Part shown: in pieces, positions 22,833 through 34,227 of the stretch | Numbering within the stretch: position 1 is the first letter of the stretch | Layout of the letters: each line of letters opens with the position of its first letter | Assembly: GCF_019175285.1 (NCBI RefSeq) | Contig: NC_056524.1 | Span: 145,402,724-145,466,723 of the forward strand | Reading direction: 5' to 3' | DNA length: 64,000 nt | Origin: Sceloporus undulatus | Lineage: Eukaryota; Chordata; Lepidosauria; Squamata; Phrynosomatidae | Translations under genes and position numbers: made by a program | Notes under the pieces: generated by a model | What the model saw: the letters and a program-made list of their open reading frames with translations, nothing else | Databases searched by the model: none | Told to the model about the DNA's origin: nothing

Positions 22833-23982
22833 AGATCATAGAATCATAGAGTTGGAAGAGACCACAAGGGCCATCCAGTCCAACCCCCTGCCATGCACGA
22901 AATCACAATCAAAGCATCCTCGACAGATGGCCATCCAGCCTCTGTTTAAAAATCACCCACCATCTGAGGGAGTATATTCCACTGTCTAAAAGCTCTTACT
23001 GTCAGAAAGTTCCTCTTAATGTTGAAGTGGAGTCTATTTTCCTGTAGCTTACATCCATTGTTCCAGGTCCTATTCTCTTCAGCAGCAGTAAACAAGCTTG
23101 CTCCATCTTCAATATGACACCCCTTCAAATACTTAAACAGGGTTATCATATCATCTCATAACCATCTCTTCTCCAGGCTAAACATACCCAGCTACCTAAG
23201 GAGTTTATCACATGGGGCACTTACCGCTGTCCTAATGTTTCTGAAGTATTGTCCAAGTGTTTCAAAAGCGCCAGAGGTGGGATCATCCATCGCACTTCTG
23301 AAACGTCATAGAGACTTCCCGCTTTTCTTCCGTCGCAGAAGAATTCGCTGGGAAGCTTCAGAAGAGCCATTTTTATTAATGAAAGATCCCATTAATAAAA
23401 ATGGCTTTTCTGAGGCTTCCCTGCAAACGCTTCCACGACAGAAGGAAAGCGGGAAGCCTCCATGACGTTTCAGAAGCGTGATGGATGATCCCACCTCCAG
23501 TGCTTCTGAAATGTTTGGGCAGAGGTAAGTGTCCTGTGTGATAAACTCCATTGTCTTTCCTCATAGGGCATGGTTTCCAGACCCTTCACTATTTTTGTTG
23601 CCCTCCTTTGGACACGCTCCAGCTTGTCAACATCCTTTTTAAATTGTGATGCCCAGAACTGGACACAGTATTCTAGGTGAGGCCTGACCAAAGCAGAATA
23701 GAGAGGCACTATTACTTCCCTTGATATAGACACTATACGTCTGCTGATGCAGCCTAGAATCATATTGGCCTTTTTAGCTGCTGCATCTCACTGTTAACTC
23801 ATATTCAACCTGTGGTCCACCAGGACTCCTAGATCCTTTTCACACGTAGTCTTATTCAGCCAGGTGTCCCCCATCCTATATCTATGCATTTCTTTACTTT
23901 ACTTTTCTTTTTTTCTCTAAGCGCAGTACCCTACATTTCTCATTACTGAAATTCATTTTGTTAGCTTTGGCCCAGCTTTCTT
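22833..23982 (-). mobile_element. CR1 LINE, 3' part (interrupted by a hairpin element and an L1)
   Basis: The 3' end lies at 22833 (atcatagaatcatagagttgg). ORF2 C-terminal pieces on the minus strand: 23149-22946 ([20 protein letters not shown]) and 23763-23555 ([35 protein letters not shown]). A foldback element at 23200-23549 splits it, and a 7.15 kb L1 separates it from its continuation at 31134-31240. Confidence 0.9.
23200..23549. mobile_element. Foldback MITE, TTTATCACAC family, copy 2
   Basis: ggagtttatcaca at the left and tgtgataaactcc at the right are perfect inverted 13-mers. The two halves pair almost throughout, meeting at an AT-rich centre (tttttattaatg / cattaataaaaa near 23370-23402). 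It lies inside a CR1, whose sequence resumes on the right with CTCATAGGGCATGG. Confidence 0.85.
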
Positions 23983-24522
23983 TCTTTTTTTTAATAAAAA
24001 TTTTATTGATTTAAAATATTACAACACGTATTTATAATATACATATACATATATACACAAACAAACACAGAACTGACCTACATACATTTTTTATTCATAC
24101 ACTCCTTTCATAGATCTATGAAGAGTCCTTACCACATTTTTATCCCTAACATCATCTAAATCCCTCTAGTATTATTCAATTTTCATCTTGCTCATCCTCA
24201 TCCTCTCTTCTCCTTTCTTTTCTACTTCTTTCTTTACTTCTCTTCTCTCTCTTTCCTATCTACTTACCCTAACCCTCTACACTTACTTAATCCTTTCTAG
24301 ATCTTTACCTCCCATCTGACTCTTCTCTGGTCTTCTTTCTTCTTATTATATCAACACACAACTACCTTCTATTACACACATTGACTTCCTTCCTATCACC
24401 CAATGAAATATTCTTGTTCAAACTTGTCTTTCTGATATCTACTACATTTATATCCGTGGATCCTACATCCCTAATTTGATTAACTTATCAGAATATTTGT
24501 TGAGTATCTAGCTTGCTTTTAT

Positions 24523-27500
24523 TTACAAATTCAATACTGCAACTTTACCCCATTTTTGTTCTAAAAACTTGATAACTTCTATCCAGTCTTCCTTTGGTTG
24601 TTCTTTAGAATTATCCCTCATGGCTTGTGCTAGTATATCCATTTCTATTCCTTCATACAATTTCATCATCCAGTCATCGATTGTCGGGCATGTTTTGTTC
24701 TTCCATTTTTGCACATAGCATATTCTTGCTAATGTTACCATATAAAACATTAATTTTCCTCTTTACCTTTAACATCTTCCTCAAAAATCCCTAGTACGTT
24801 TCTTTCTGGTTTTAACTCTATTTTTCTCTTCATGATTGTGCTAATTTGTTCATTTCTTTCTTTCAATATTTCCTCACTAATTTACACGTCCACCAACAAT
24901 GATAGAAGTTTCCTACTTCTTTTTTGCATTTCCAACAAGTGTAGTTATTAGTCTTATACATTTTTGCAATTTTTACAGGTGTATGATACCATTAGAAGAA
25001 CATCTTATAAAATTTTTCCCTTAGGTTTTGGGAGACTGTAAGTTTGTATATGTTACACCACACTTTTCCCCATTGGTCCATTTGAATATTATACCCAAAA
25101 ATTTTTTGCCCACTTTATCATTTGCTCCTTCACAACTTCATCTTCCATTTCATAGCTTAACAATACTTTGTATATTTTTCCAATTAATTTATCTTTCTCC
25201 TCTAGTAGTATTTTCTCTAATTCAGATTTACCTTGATTTACATCAAATCCATAGTCCCTGTTGTCTTTTCGGTAACTTTCTGATAGTTGCCTATATGTGA
25301 ACCAATTTATATTTCCTTTTCCTTCTGCCAATTCATCTCTTAATCTTATTACCAATTTTTCTCCCTGTTTTTTAATATATCATTATATCTATACCAACTT
25401 CCTTCTTTTAAGATTTCCTTCCTATGGAACGCTTCATGCGGTGAGACTCACCCCCTCATTGTCAGCATTATTCTTCTCTTGTATTTATTCCAAACTTTAA
25501 CCAACGGTTTTCTTATGCAATGGTTACTAAATAACTTGTTTTGATTTTCTTTTCCATAGGCCAAATATGCATGCCATTCAAATGACATTCCATCCCCTTC
25601 CAATTCTAAAAGATCTTCCAATTTAATCCATTCTTTAATCCATAATAAGCAACAAGCTTCATAATACAATTTTAAATTTGGTAACTTTAGCCCACCTCTT
25701 TCCTTTGCATCTTGCATTATCCTAAATTTAATTCTTGCTTTTCTTCCTCTCCAAATGAATTGTGATAAATCTTTTCCCCGTACTTTGAATGTTTTATCTG
25801 ATATTATTATTATTGTAATGTTTGAAATAAATACAAGATTTTAGGTAATACCATCATTTTAACTGTAGAAATCGTGCCCAATAAAGATAGTTGTAATTTG
25901 TTCCGTTTAATCAAATCTTTTTTAATTTTGGTCCACAAATTTTTATAATTATTTTCAAATAATTCATTAGTTTTTTAGTGATTTCTAGTCCCAGATATTT
26001 AACTCCCCCCCCACTTTGATTCCTGTCTCCTCTTCTAATCGTTTCTCTTCCATTTTGTTCATATTTTTAGTCAATATTACTGATTTTTCTTTATTAATTC
26101 TACAACCCGATATTTCACCAAATCTCTCTAATATTTCCAATATCCTGTTAGCATTTTCAACTGGATTCCCCGCAAACAAAATAATGTCATCTGCGAATGC
26201 TCTGATTTTTAAATCATATTTTTTTGGCTTGATTCCTTTAATTTGATCATCCCCTTTGATTTCTTTTGTAAGTGTTTCTATCACCAGTAAAAATAATAAA
26301 GGGGATAAAGGGCACCCCTGTTTCATACCTCTTTTGATTTCAATAAATTTTGTCTTCTCCCCGTTTATCCTAATTTGTGCTTTCTGATTAGTATAAATTT
26401 TCTTTATCCAATTCATATAATTGTTTCCTACCTGTATTTTTGCTAATAATTCTATTAACATAAACCAGTTAACCGAGTCGAAAGCCTTTTCTAGATCTAA
26501 AAAAAAATACCTAACTTTTTTTCATTATGACAATCTTGGTATTCTAACATGTCAATCAATATTCTTGTATTATCTCTTATATTTCTATGAGGAAGAAATC
26601 CTCTTTGTTCTTCATCTATCAAGTCCATTAAACATTTCTTAAGTCAATTTGCCAATATGTGTGTGAAAATTTTATAGTCATTATTTAACAAGGATATGGG
26701 TCTGTAATTTTTTGGGTCCTCTAGATTTTTATCTTCTTTTGGGATCAAAATAATTTCTGCTTCACTCCAGGAATTTGGGATATTACCTGATAAAGCTTCA
26801 TTCATCACTAATTGTAAAATTTCACCTAACTCATCTTTGAAAGTTTTGTAAAATAAATGTGTTAAACCATCATTTCCAGAGGTTTTCTCCAATTTGCTAT
26901 GACAGATTGCTTCTTCTATTTCTACTTTAGTTATTGGTTGATTTAAGTTTTGACGTTGGTCTTCTGATAAATTATTTATTTTACAAGAATCTAAATATTT
27001 TCTAATTTCTGCTTTGTTAATTGGTCTTTCAGCATATAGGTCCTGATAAAATTCCCTAAATACATTCTTTATGTCCTCTTGTTTTGTCATGATTTCTTCC
27101 CCTTTTTTATCTTATTTATCATTTTCTTTTCCTTTTCTTTCCTTAATTTAAATGTAACCATTTGCTTATTTTATTTTTGTTTTTTATTTTTATTTATATA
27201 CCGCTATTCCAGAGATCATAGCGAGATTATTAGCTTATTCAAAGTGTTTCTGTTTAGCTGTCTTTATTTTTTTTCTCTAATTCATCTATTGCTTCAATTC
27301 CCAATTGTTTTTGAAGCATTTTTATTTCTTTTTGTATTGTTTTATTTTGGGGATATTTTCCCTGTTCTTCTTCCTTCTTTTTCAGATGTTCGTTTAATAA
27401 GGTTATTGTTTGTTTCTTTTTCTTTTGTAATCTAATATTTTGTTGGGTAAAAATTAATTAAGGTTTTAGATACAAAAAACATGTCAATCCTTGACAGTGA

Positions 27501-28088
27501 CTGATGTCTCTCTGAAAAAAGGTGTAACTTGTTTCCATATTGTATAAATGTCTCCATACCTCAATTAAACTCCAGTTATCTGTAAAATCAAAAAAGGATT
27601 GAGGTAGTTTTCCTTGTGTTTCTTTTATTACTTTATTCGATGTTCTATCTCTTTTGGGTTCTATCACTCCGTTAAAATCTCACATCATTATGATATTTTC
27701 ATAGTTGCTTTCCATTACTTTTTCTGGATTTTTAAAATAAAATCTACTCTTTTTTTTCCTGTGGGCCATAGATACCAATCAATAAAACTTTTATACCTTT
27801 CCAAATAATTTCTACTCCCAAAGAGTGACCTTCCATATCTTTAAAAATTTCTTTTGACTCAGTGTGGTTTTTCACATAAATTATTACCCCTCTTTTGCTT
27901 TTATCAATCGCAGATGTATATTCTTTCCCAATTTTCCCAATTTTTTTATTAATCTTACATCTTTGTTTCTTATATGTGACTCTTGCAAACAGATCATGTC
28001 TGCATAATTTTTTTTCAAGAAACAAAAAAACTCTTTTTCTTTTCTGTGGTGAATTCAGCCCCATTATATTCCATGATAATAGTTTCAT
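24523..28088 (-). pseudogene. L1 ORF2 (endonuclease and reverse transcriptase)
   Basis: Starts MKLLSWNIMGLNSPQKRKRV (28088): the WNxxGLN block holds the endonuclease's catalytic Asn. The endonuclease continues to about 27458. RT N-terminal part at 27090-26644 (YRPISLLNNDYKIF). RT core at 26461-25985 with GMKQGCPLSPLLF and the catalytic AFADDIILFAG. C-terminal pieces at 25717-25448 and 24750-24523, ending at a stop at 24523. Interrupted by stops and indels between these blocks and by the SINE tail near 27200. Confidence 0.85.
27165..27245 (-). mobile_element. SINE tail fragment inside the L1
   Basis: Reverse complement reads GCTATGATCTCTGGAATAGC then GGTATATAAATAAA, the same 3' end as the SINE at 15596. 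Only the tail is present. Confidence 0.7.
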
Positions 28089-28352
28089 TTTTTTCCCCTT
28101 CTCTCTGCCACTACTTTGTTAATAAAGGACAATCTACTGGATTTTAATTTTGTAAAGAATCTTTATTAATAACAATAATATGGGTTCAGGTGTGATTATA
28201 CTTCGTCAGGGCTTCTATAGCCAATATATGAGTTATCAAGTTTGATTTACCAATTTGTCTTGTCTATTTACGATTTATAACTCAGTCATTTGAGGGGGTA
28301 GGTGTTACAGCTGCACGAGTAGTATTAATTCTTCAGTACTCTTCAGTACTCT

Positions 28353-29265
28353 TCAATACTTTCTTCCTCTTCTCTTTCCTTTCTTTCTTCCCCCTCCCCC
28401 TCCCTCCCCTTTTCCTCTTTCAAAATCTTTCTGTAATTCAATTAAGAATCTTCTTGCTTTTTCCACTGTGTTCAATCTTAACTTCTTCTGGTTCCAGAAC
28501 ACCTGCATTCCTTCTAGGTCTTCCCACTTAAACTGGATATTATAGTTCTTCAGTTTATCCATCAAAAAGTGGTATTCTCTCCGTCTCTTCAAGATTTTAC
28601 CAGGGATATCTTTCAAAATTGTTATTTCTTTACTTCTATAAATAACTTGGTTTTGTAGCTTTGTTGTACTATTATATCTCTGGTCTGTTTACGCACGAAG
28701 TATACCACCACGTCCCTCGGCAGGTTTCTCATCTTTGCCACTCTGGAATTCAATCTATATATACGGTCTAATTCCCACGGGAATTGAATTTCGGATTCAT
28801 TGATATATTTCACTAGAATTGGTGAGAGTTCCGTGTAAAGGTTTTCATTCATTTTTTCTAGTAGTCCCCGGAGTTTCAGGCAATTTTCTCTTTGTTTAAG
28901 TTGCATTTTCAAAATTTGTTCCTGGTCGTCCTGTTGTTCTCTGATCATTTTCCCTGTCTGTGTCTCTAATTCTTCCGTTTTCTTCTCTAATTTTCCTACT
29001 TTACTTTTAATTGTGTTTAAGTCTTCATCTATTTTATCTAATCTTATTCTCACTTCCCCTATTTCTGTCTTCAGATCATGTTTCATATCTTCTTTAGATT
29101 TTTGTATCTCCTGATTAGTTTCTGCATGAAGCCTTCTCATTTTTTCTAGGAGTGACCCATTTTTTTTCTGGCATTTTGTTGGGTGTCTCCAAAGAAGTTT
29201 GTCTCTGTGTTGTTGCTGCCGCTTGCACTGTTGTTTTTCTTGTTCCAGCTACCATCTTCAATATT
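28353..29265 (-). pseudogene. L1 ORF1 (nucleic-acid chaperone)
   Basis: A likely ATG near 29256 (MVAGTRKTTVQ) is separated by a small frame change from the main stretch 29140-28622, which has a heptad coiled coil (KVGKLEKKTEELETQTGKM), then an RRM-like part (LRGLLEKMNENLYTEL, FPWELDRIYRLN, DVVVYFVRKQTRDI). The C-terminal domain 28616-28353 follows (ILKRRREYHFLMDKLKNY) and ends in a Gly/Lys/Arg-rich tail. In L1 this protein trimerises and coats the LINE RNA. Confidence 0.85.
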
Positions 29266-31133
29266 TAAGTAATAAAGGGGAAGAGTAATGCAATGATTAA
29301 TAAGATTCTCTAGAAATTTGGAGAGAGAAAGGAGTTAGCAAAGCAACCTAGGAGAAGGGAAGTCCGGTGTAATCTATTTGGAGATAAATTTATAACTAAC
29401 TTTCCTAGTTGTTACTTCTTTTAATTATACTGTATTATAGTGATTTATTTCTATTCAAATTAACTATAAGTTTTAGGTTTAAAATGTAAAGAATAAACAG
29501 ACTATATGTTTATGCTAAAAAAATATTTGATCTAAAGTGATTATAATATCTTTCTAGTAGTTATTACTTCTTGCTATTCAAAGATGGACAACATAAACCT
29601 TACAGTCTCTCAAACCCCATGTTCAGTATTTTTAACCACTTAGAGCAATCAGTTGTTACTTTAATGTATCTTTCCCTTCTAGAGAGCTGCAATGTGGCTT
29701 TCTTTGTTTCAATGTTTCCACATAAATTTGTCAATCCACACATGCATAAAGACAGGGAGTTATTTTTTTTAACACAGTTTCTCTTTGGCTCCCAGTAAGT
29801 AATAAGAAACAGATATAATTTAACTAACCCCTTCCCTTAAACCCTCAGCAATGTCTATTTCCCTTCTACCAGCTTTTTCTTTCTCTTTCTACTTTAAACT
29901 CTGCTTCCTCTGTCCATCGCCATTTTCTCTCTCTTCATCTATTCTCTGTTACCTAGTTTACCAAATCAATTTTCCCCAAATTTAAGAGTATACTTTACCA
30001 GAATAAAATATTTGCCTTTAAGATTTCAATTAATTAACCTTCTGATTCTCAGTCCCTTTGCAGCTTCTCTTTCTTTCTTTCAGGCTTTCTTTCCGGTTTT
30101 CCTAAGCACTCCTCTTGCTGCCCTTTTTTTTCACCTCTCTCCATCTCCACATTTGTGGTCATGTTTCCATCTCTCTCTTCTCTTCTCTGTTCAATTCTAT
30201 GTCCGCTCCACTCCTTCTTATCAGGTCCAAATTTGTTGAAATAAAGTCCAAACAAAAATATAGATCCAAATCAGAGTCCGACAGTAATTCCAGTAAATCA
30301 GCACAAGCTCCAGTGCCAGCCCCAACAGTTTAACACAAGCACCAGCTCTTATAATTCAATACAAACACCAACTCAAATAATCCAAAACGGACACCAACTC
30401 CAGCAGTCTCACACAAGCACCAGCTCCAGCAGTTTGGTATACACGCTATCTACAGTAACTCAATATGGACGCCAACTCCAGTGACCCAGCGCAATCCCGT
30501 CTTCAGCAAATTGACACAAATCCAGGATTTAACAGTTTTTCAATCAAAAACAATCAATGGGGAGGGAGTATGAAGTTGGAGGTTCTTCTTGGTTTTCCAC
30601 CGTGCAGCTCTCCGTGTTCTCCTTCTTTCTCCCCCACCACCTCTGTGTTTTCCCTCCACGTCTTCCCTCTTTAATGTTTTAAAGAGCGACCTCTCTTTCT
30701 CCACTCTTTACGCTTCTGCTTTCCGCCATTACTTCCCTTCTACACCGCTCCAAACTTTCGCCTCACGAGGTGGATCCCAACCGCAGAAATAAATTTATTA
30801 GGTGAGTAGGCAAATATCGTTGCTTTTCGTTCTCATTTAAAAAGTGGCGGCGGAGCCCCTGTTGCCGAGCCGCAGCTTGTGACTGCTGCTGCGGGCGTGG
30901 TTGCTCAGGTCCCTTCCCGGCTTTCTTTCTTGTACACACTCTGTTTTCAAATTAATTAATTAATTCCTGGGGGGAATTCCTTGCTGAGCCCCTCTGCCTC
31001 CTCCCCTATCGGGGGGATACTTTTAACAGTCGGTACCTCACCCTGACCGCTCCCTTCCCGCAACTAGCTGCTCACCCTCTGGAGCCTCTCTCGAAGGATG
31101 TTCTTCACTCCGCCATGCCACCAGAAGTCCCCC
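29266..31133 (-). promoter_or_regulatory. L1 5' UTR / internal promoter region
   Basis: About 1.87 kb without ORFs upstream of L1 ORF1. The outer 300 bp is GC-rich (30830-31110, CpG-containing) as usual for L1 promoters. At about 30295-30500 there is an imperfect repeat with motifs such as CACCAACTCCAG and ACAAGCACCAGCTC recurring about every 35-40 bp. Confidence 0.6.
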
Positions 31134-31240
31134 AGCTTTGGCCCAGCTTTCTAATCTATTAAGGTCATTCTGGTTTTTCATCCTGTCCTCTTGGGTGTTA
31201 GCTATTCCTCCTAATTTGGTGTCATCTGCAAATTTGATGA
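31134..31240 (-). mobile_element. CR1 continuation after the L1
   Basis: Plus reading tttggtgtcatctgcaaatt matches the RT region of the CR1 at 17308 (near 18180). It continues the CR1 broken at 23982. Confidence 0.85.
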
Positions 31241-33815
31241 AATTAGATGAAAAAGAAAACTCCAAATCCCATATGTTTAGCAAATAGCAACATGTTTTCA
31301 TCACATCCCTCTTTCCAGCCATAGTGATTCAACATAGAATATCTATAGCAAGTTCTATTCCAAGTAGAAGAGAAGTTCATGTTTTCAGTCTTCTCTTTGC
31401 AAGGGGAAATAGTATTTCCCAGTTTTCTCATCTTCTGCTATGTTTTAATAGTAAAGTCTTGGTTAACTTGTGGTTTTTCAGGACTGTGAGGAAGTCTCTT
31501 ACGACTTTAGGGCTCTGGAACTTGCAAGGTATCTTCAAAATGTGCTTCAGCATCTCATACATGATCATGTTCAAATTCTGCTGGCCCGCGCTCTGCTTGC
31601 TTTCCCCCATCTCTCGACGTTGCTGCTTAAGATCCGTCACTGTGATAACTACTTTTTGAATCTCTCCCTGGCCAGATATACAACTCCTGTCTTCCAAAGG
31701 TCATTTGTGCTCAGAACAATGTGGCATAGTTCAGCATGTAGCGCACTTCCTAAGGGATCCTAGCAAGAGGGCACAAACATCCCAAGCATCCTTTTGTACC
31801 TTCATTTATTCCAACAGCATATGTTATAAGGCAATAAAAATTGTACAAAAAAAATAGACTTCACAAAGTGGTGAAGATAGGGAAGCAGACTGTGAATGGG
31901 TGGGCAAACGAACATGCAACCTTCTTCTCAAGCTATCTGATGTGGGGAACTAGCAATGTATTTCAATGTGCCAGGAACTGGAACTAAATTTGTTCCCTTT
32001 GGGTAATTGTTTTTCTTTTCCTTGAAATTTGCCAATGGGTCTGAGACTGGCACCAGTCCAGGAACCACTGTTCTTTCCCCAATCATAATTTAACATCTCC
32101 GCAAATCATACACCAAAAATCTTAGAAATGTGTTCATAAATCTATATCAAAAGTCTGAGGAGTCAACTAAATATAATGTATAACTTGTATACAAAATTAT
32201 TATAGTTTTCACACAGAACTGTATTTATTGTATGATAAAGCAATAGTTCTTACTCATTAACAGAACCTTGAGTCAGTATAAGTGATTGGCTTCCTAAGAG
32301 CATTTTGTGTTTAGATGCTGTACTCACAATATTGGACTCTTCCATGAATGTGAAATTTACAGTGTGGTGTAGCAGCAGCAGTCCTATCCACAATACTTAT
32401 AAGAAGCATGATAAATGCTGTGGACTATGTGGCTGATACTGACCTTTTTGACACTAGCACACATTTGTTGTTTTTCATGGCCTAGTCTGGCTCTCTGTTG
32501 CCCAGCCTTTTATGTGTATGTTGGGAAATGGTGACACAAATGTTGGGTCTGAAGATGGCAGTGGTTGGAGCTACAAAATATCTTCTCTGAAGCCTGTCAT
32601 TTTATGTTCACTCTTCCATCCAGACCTTTATAAACTTTGAAAGGGAAAGGAAGGGCATGTTTGTCAGAACCCTATCAAAGCTATTACAACATTGAATGGA
32701 AATATTTCATTATACAATTTGGGAAAATCTCTACAGAATTTTTGCTAGGTTTATCAACACTTTTGGGGCTTAACTTGCTAAAGCACCATTGCCTTTTTAC
32801 TTGAACAATAATCCTTAAATTTACTGTGAATTTCTCATCTGCAGCCAGACCATGACTCTTTCAATTTCCTTTGAATTCCTCAACAGCCACCCTCAAGGTG
32901 TTTATGTGCTCTTGCTTGTAGAAGGTGTGTCATCTTAGTGCCAATGGCCTGTTGACCAGCCAGTTGTGATGTTTGGTAATTCTAGATCTTTTTTAAAGAC
33001 TGCATTACAAACTTGTGAATTTCATCTGCTATGGTGGGGGTGGAGAAGAGAGAATTTTCACACCATAGTTGCACTTCTTCAACAGTCAGATTTGCATTTG
33101 TCCAGAAGGATTGCGTAAATGAACAGCATATAGATTGCTCCTGTGCCTAGCCCAAACAAGTCATCACTGGATATATTATCTTTTTTATGGTATTGATAAC
33201 AACACACTGAAGACATGGGCATATAAAAAAATCATGGATTGGATTTCAAGGCATACCTGAGAATATTCAGATAGGACTGTATATGATGCCTGATCTTGCT
33301 TCTCATTCCATACACCTTCACAGCAGCACTTAGAACTAAGAATGTAAAAAACTCTTAGCCCATTGTATTTTGCCAAATCTTCACTGCATTCTTAATTCTC
33401 ACCAATTGGGAGACCTGTCTGTCATATATAAGTTATTACACATTTTGTTTATATTTAACTAACATACATATCTTAGTTCACATTTTAGTATATGAGCATG
33501 TGCATATTTTTCAATTCTATTATCAGATTTTAAGATGCACGTATGGTATTGTTCAGATGTTATGTCACCAAACATACTCAAGCCTCAACAATCTAGTGAA
33601 TTTCTGAAGTTGAGAGTTTATGATAAGCCTGAAATTCCTTTGGAAACAAGCAAATTATAGGCCATACACAAGGAAACAAGTGGATTCTTTCCTTTCTGTT
33701 CATCTTGAATCTTATTTCTTCCTAGCAATTAACTTTTTGGTGGAGAGGCTGAAAGCAGTAAATAAAAAAGGTAAAATAAGAAAAAAGTAAAGATCAATGA
33801 CTGATGGATGGAAGA
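31241..33815. other. Unassigned intergenic sequence with possible fossil coding traces on the minus strand
   Basis: Minus-strand frame 31697-31428 reads as a plausible helical protein (EIQKVVITVTDLKQQRREM, then KIPCKFQSPKVVRDFL), and around 33170-32780 short protein-like stretches (DNISSDDLFGLGTGAIY) occur in several frames. I do not recognise the family. A processed pseudogene or an unknown repeat are both possible. Confidence 0.3.
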
Positions 33816-33891
33816 GAATCATAGAATCATAGAGTTGGAAGAGACCTCAGTGCCTATCAAGTCCAACCTCCTGCCATACAGAAAAGTAGCT
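33816..33891 (-). mobile_element. CR1 3' end fragment
   Basis: gaatcatagaatcatagagt and the following about 50 bp are the CR1 terminus; it stops at the foldback element that follows. Confidence 0.8.
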
Positions 33892-34227
33892 GTGGCGTGT
33901 TACATACCGCCGGATTGCGGCAGTCTCCCGCCGCTGCCGCTTGCAGAGTCTGGGACCCGCAGCGGCCAAACCGCACAGCTCCCGGACGCTCCGAGGAAGG
34001 AGCGCGGAAATCGTGCTCCTTCCTGGGCCCCGGAAAAGACGTCGTGAGGCGCGTTGCGCACTTGCGGCATCACTTCCGGGGCACAACCTGCAGACACACA
34101 GCGTCCGCTACGTCAATATGGCAGCGGCCGTGTGGAAAGGCCGCCGCCATTGGGGCGTCTGGAAGAGATGCCCCTTTTTCAAAATGGGATGTCCTAAGGA
34201 TGTCCCTTATGGCGTCTGTAACCCACC
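33892..34227. mobile_element. GTACAGAC-end foldback element, copy 2
   Basis: Left tggcgtgttacataccgcc, right (reverse complement) ggtgggttacagacgccat. GC-rich with many CpGs. Internal blocks CCGCACAG and CAATATGGCAGCGGCC with GTGTGG recur in copies at 42257, 54142 and 57954. It abuts a CR1 end. Confidence 0.7.

Larger units (their letters stand above)
23982..31133 (-). mobile_element. Near-complete L1 LINE with 19-nt target duplication
   Basis: A 7.15 kb insertion into a CR1. The target site agctttggcccagctttct is present exactly at both ends (23963-23981 and 31134-31152). Minus-strand order: 5' end GGGGGACTTCTGGTGGCATG at 31133, a 5' UTR of about 1.87 kb, ORF1, a 260-bp inter-ORF spacer, ORF2 (endonuclease, RT, C-terminal), a 3' UTR of about 500 bp with AATAAA, and a poly(A) tail (T-run at 23985-23992). 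ORFs are interrupted by several stops and small indels, so this copy is not autonomous, but the exact target duplication shows a modest age. A SINE-tail fragment lies at 27165-27245. Confidence 0.92.

Noticed and set aside
33892-34227. CpG-island promoter of an unknown gene
   Set aside because: The CpG-rich block has inverted ends and shares internal sequence with five other copies, so it is an element. Regulatory activity cannot be excluded.
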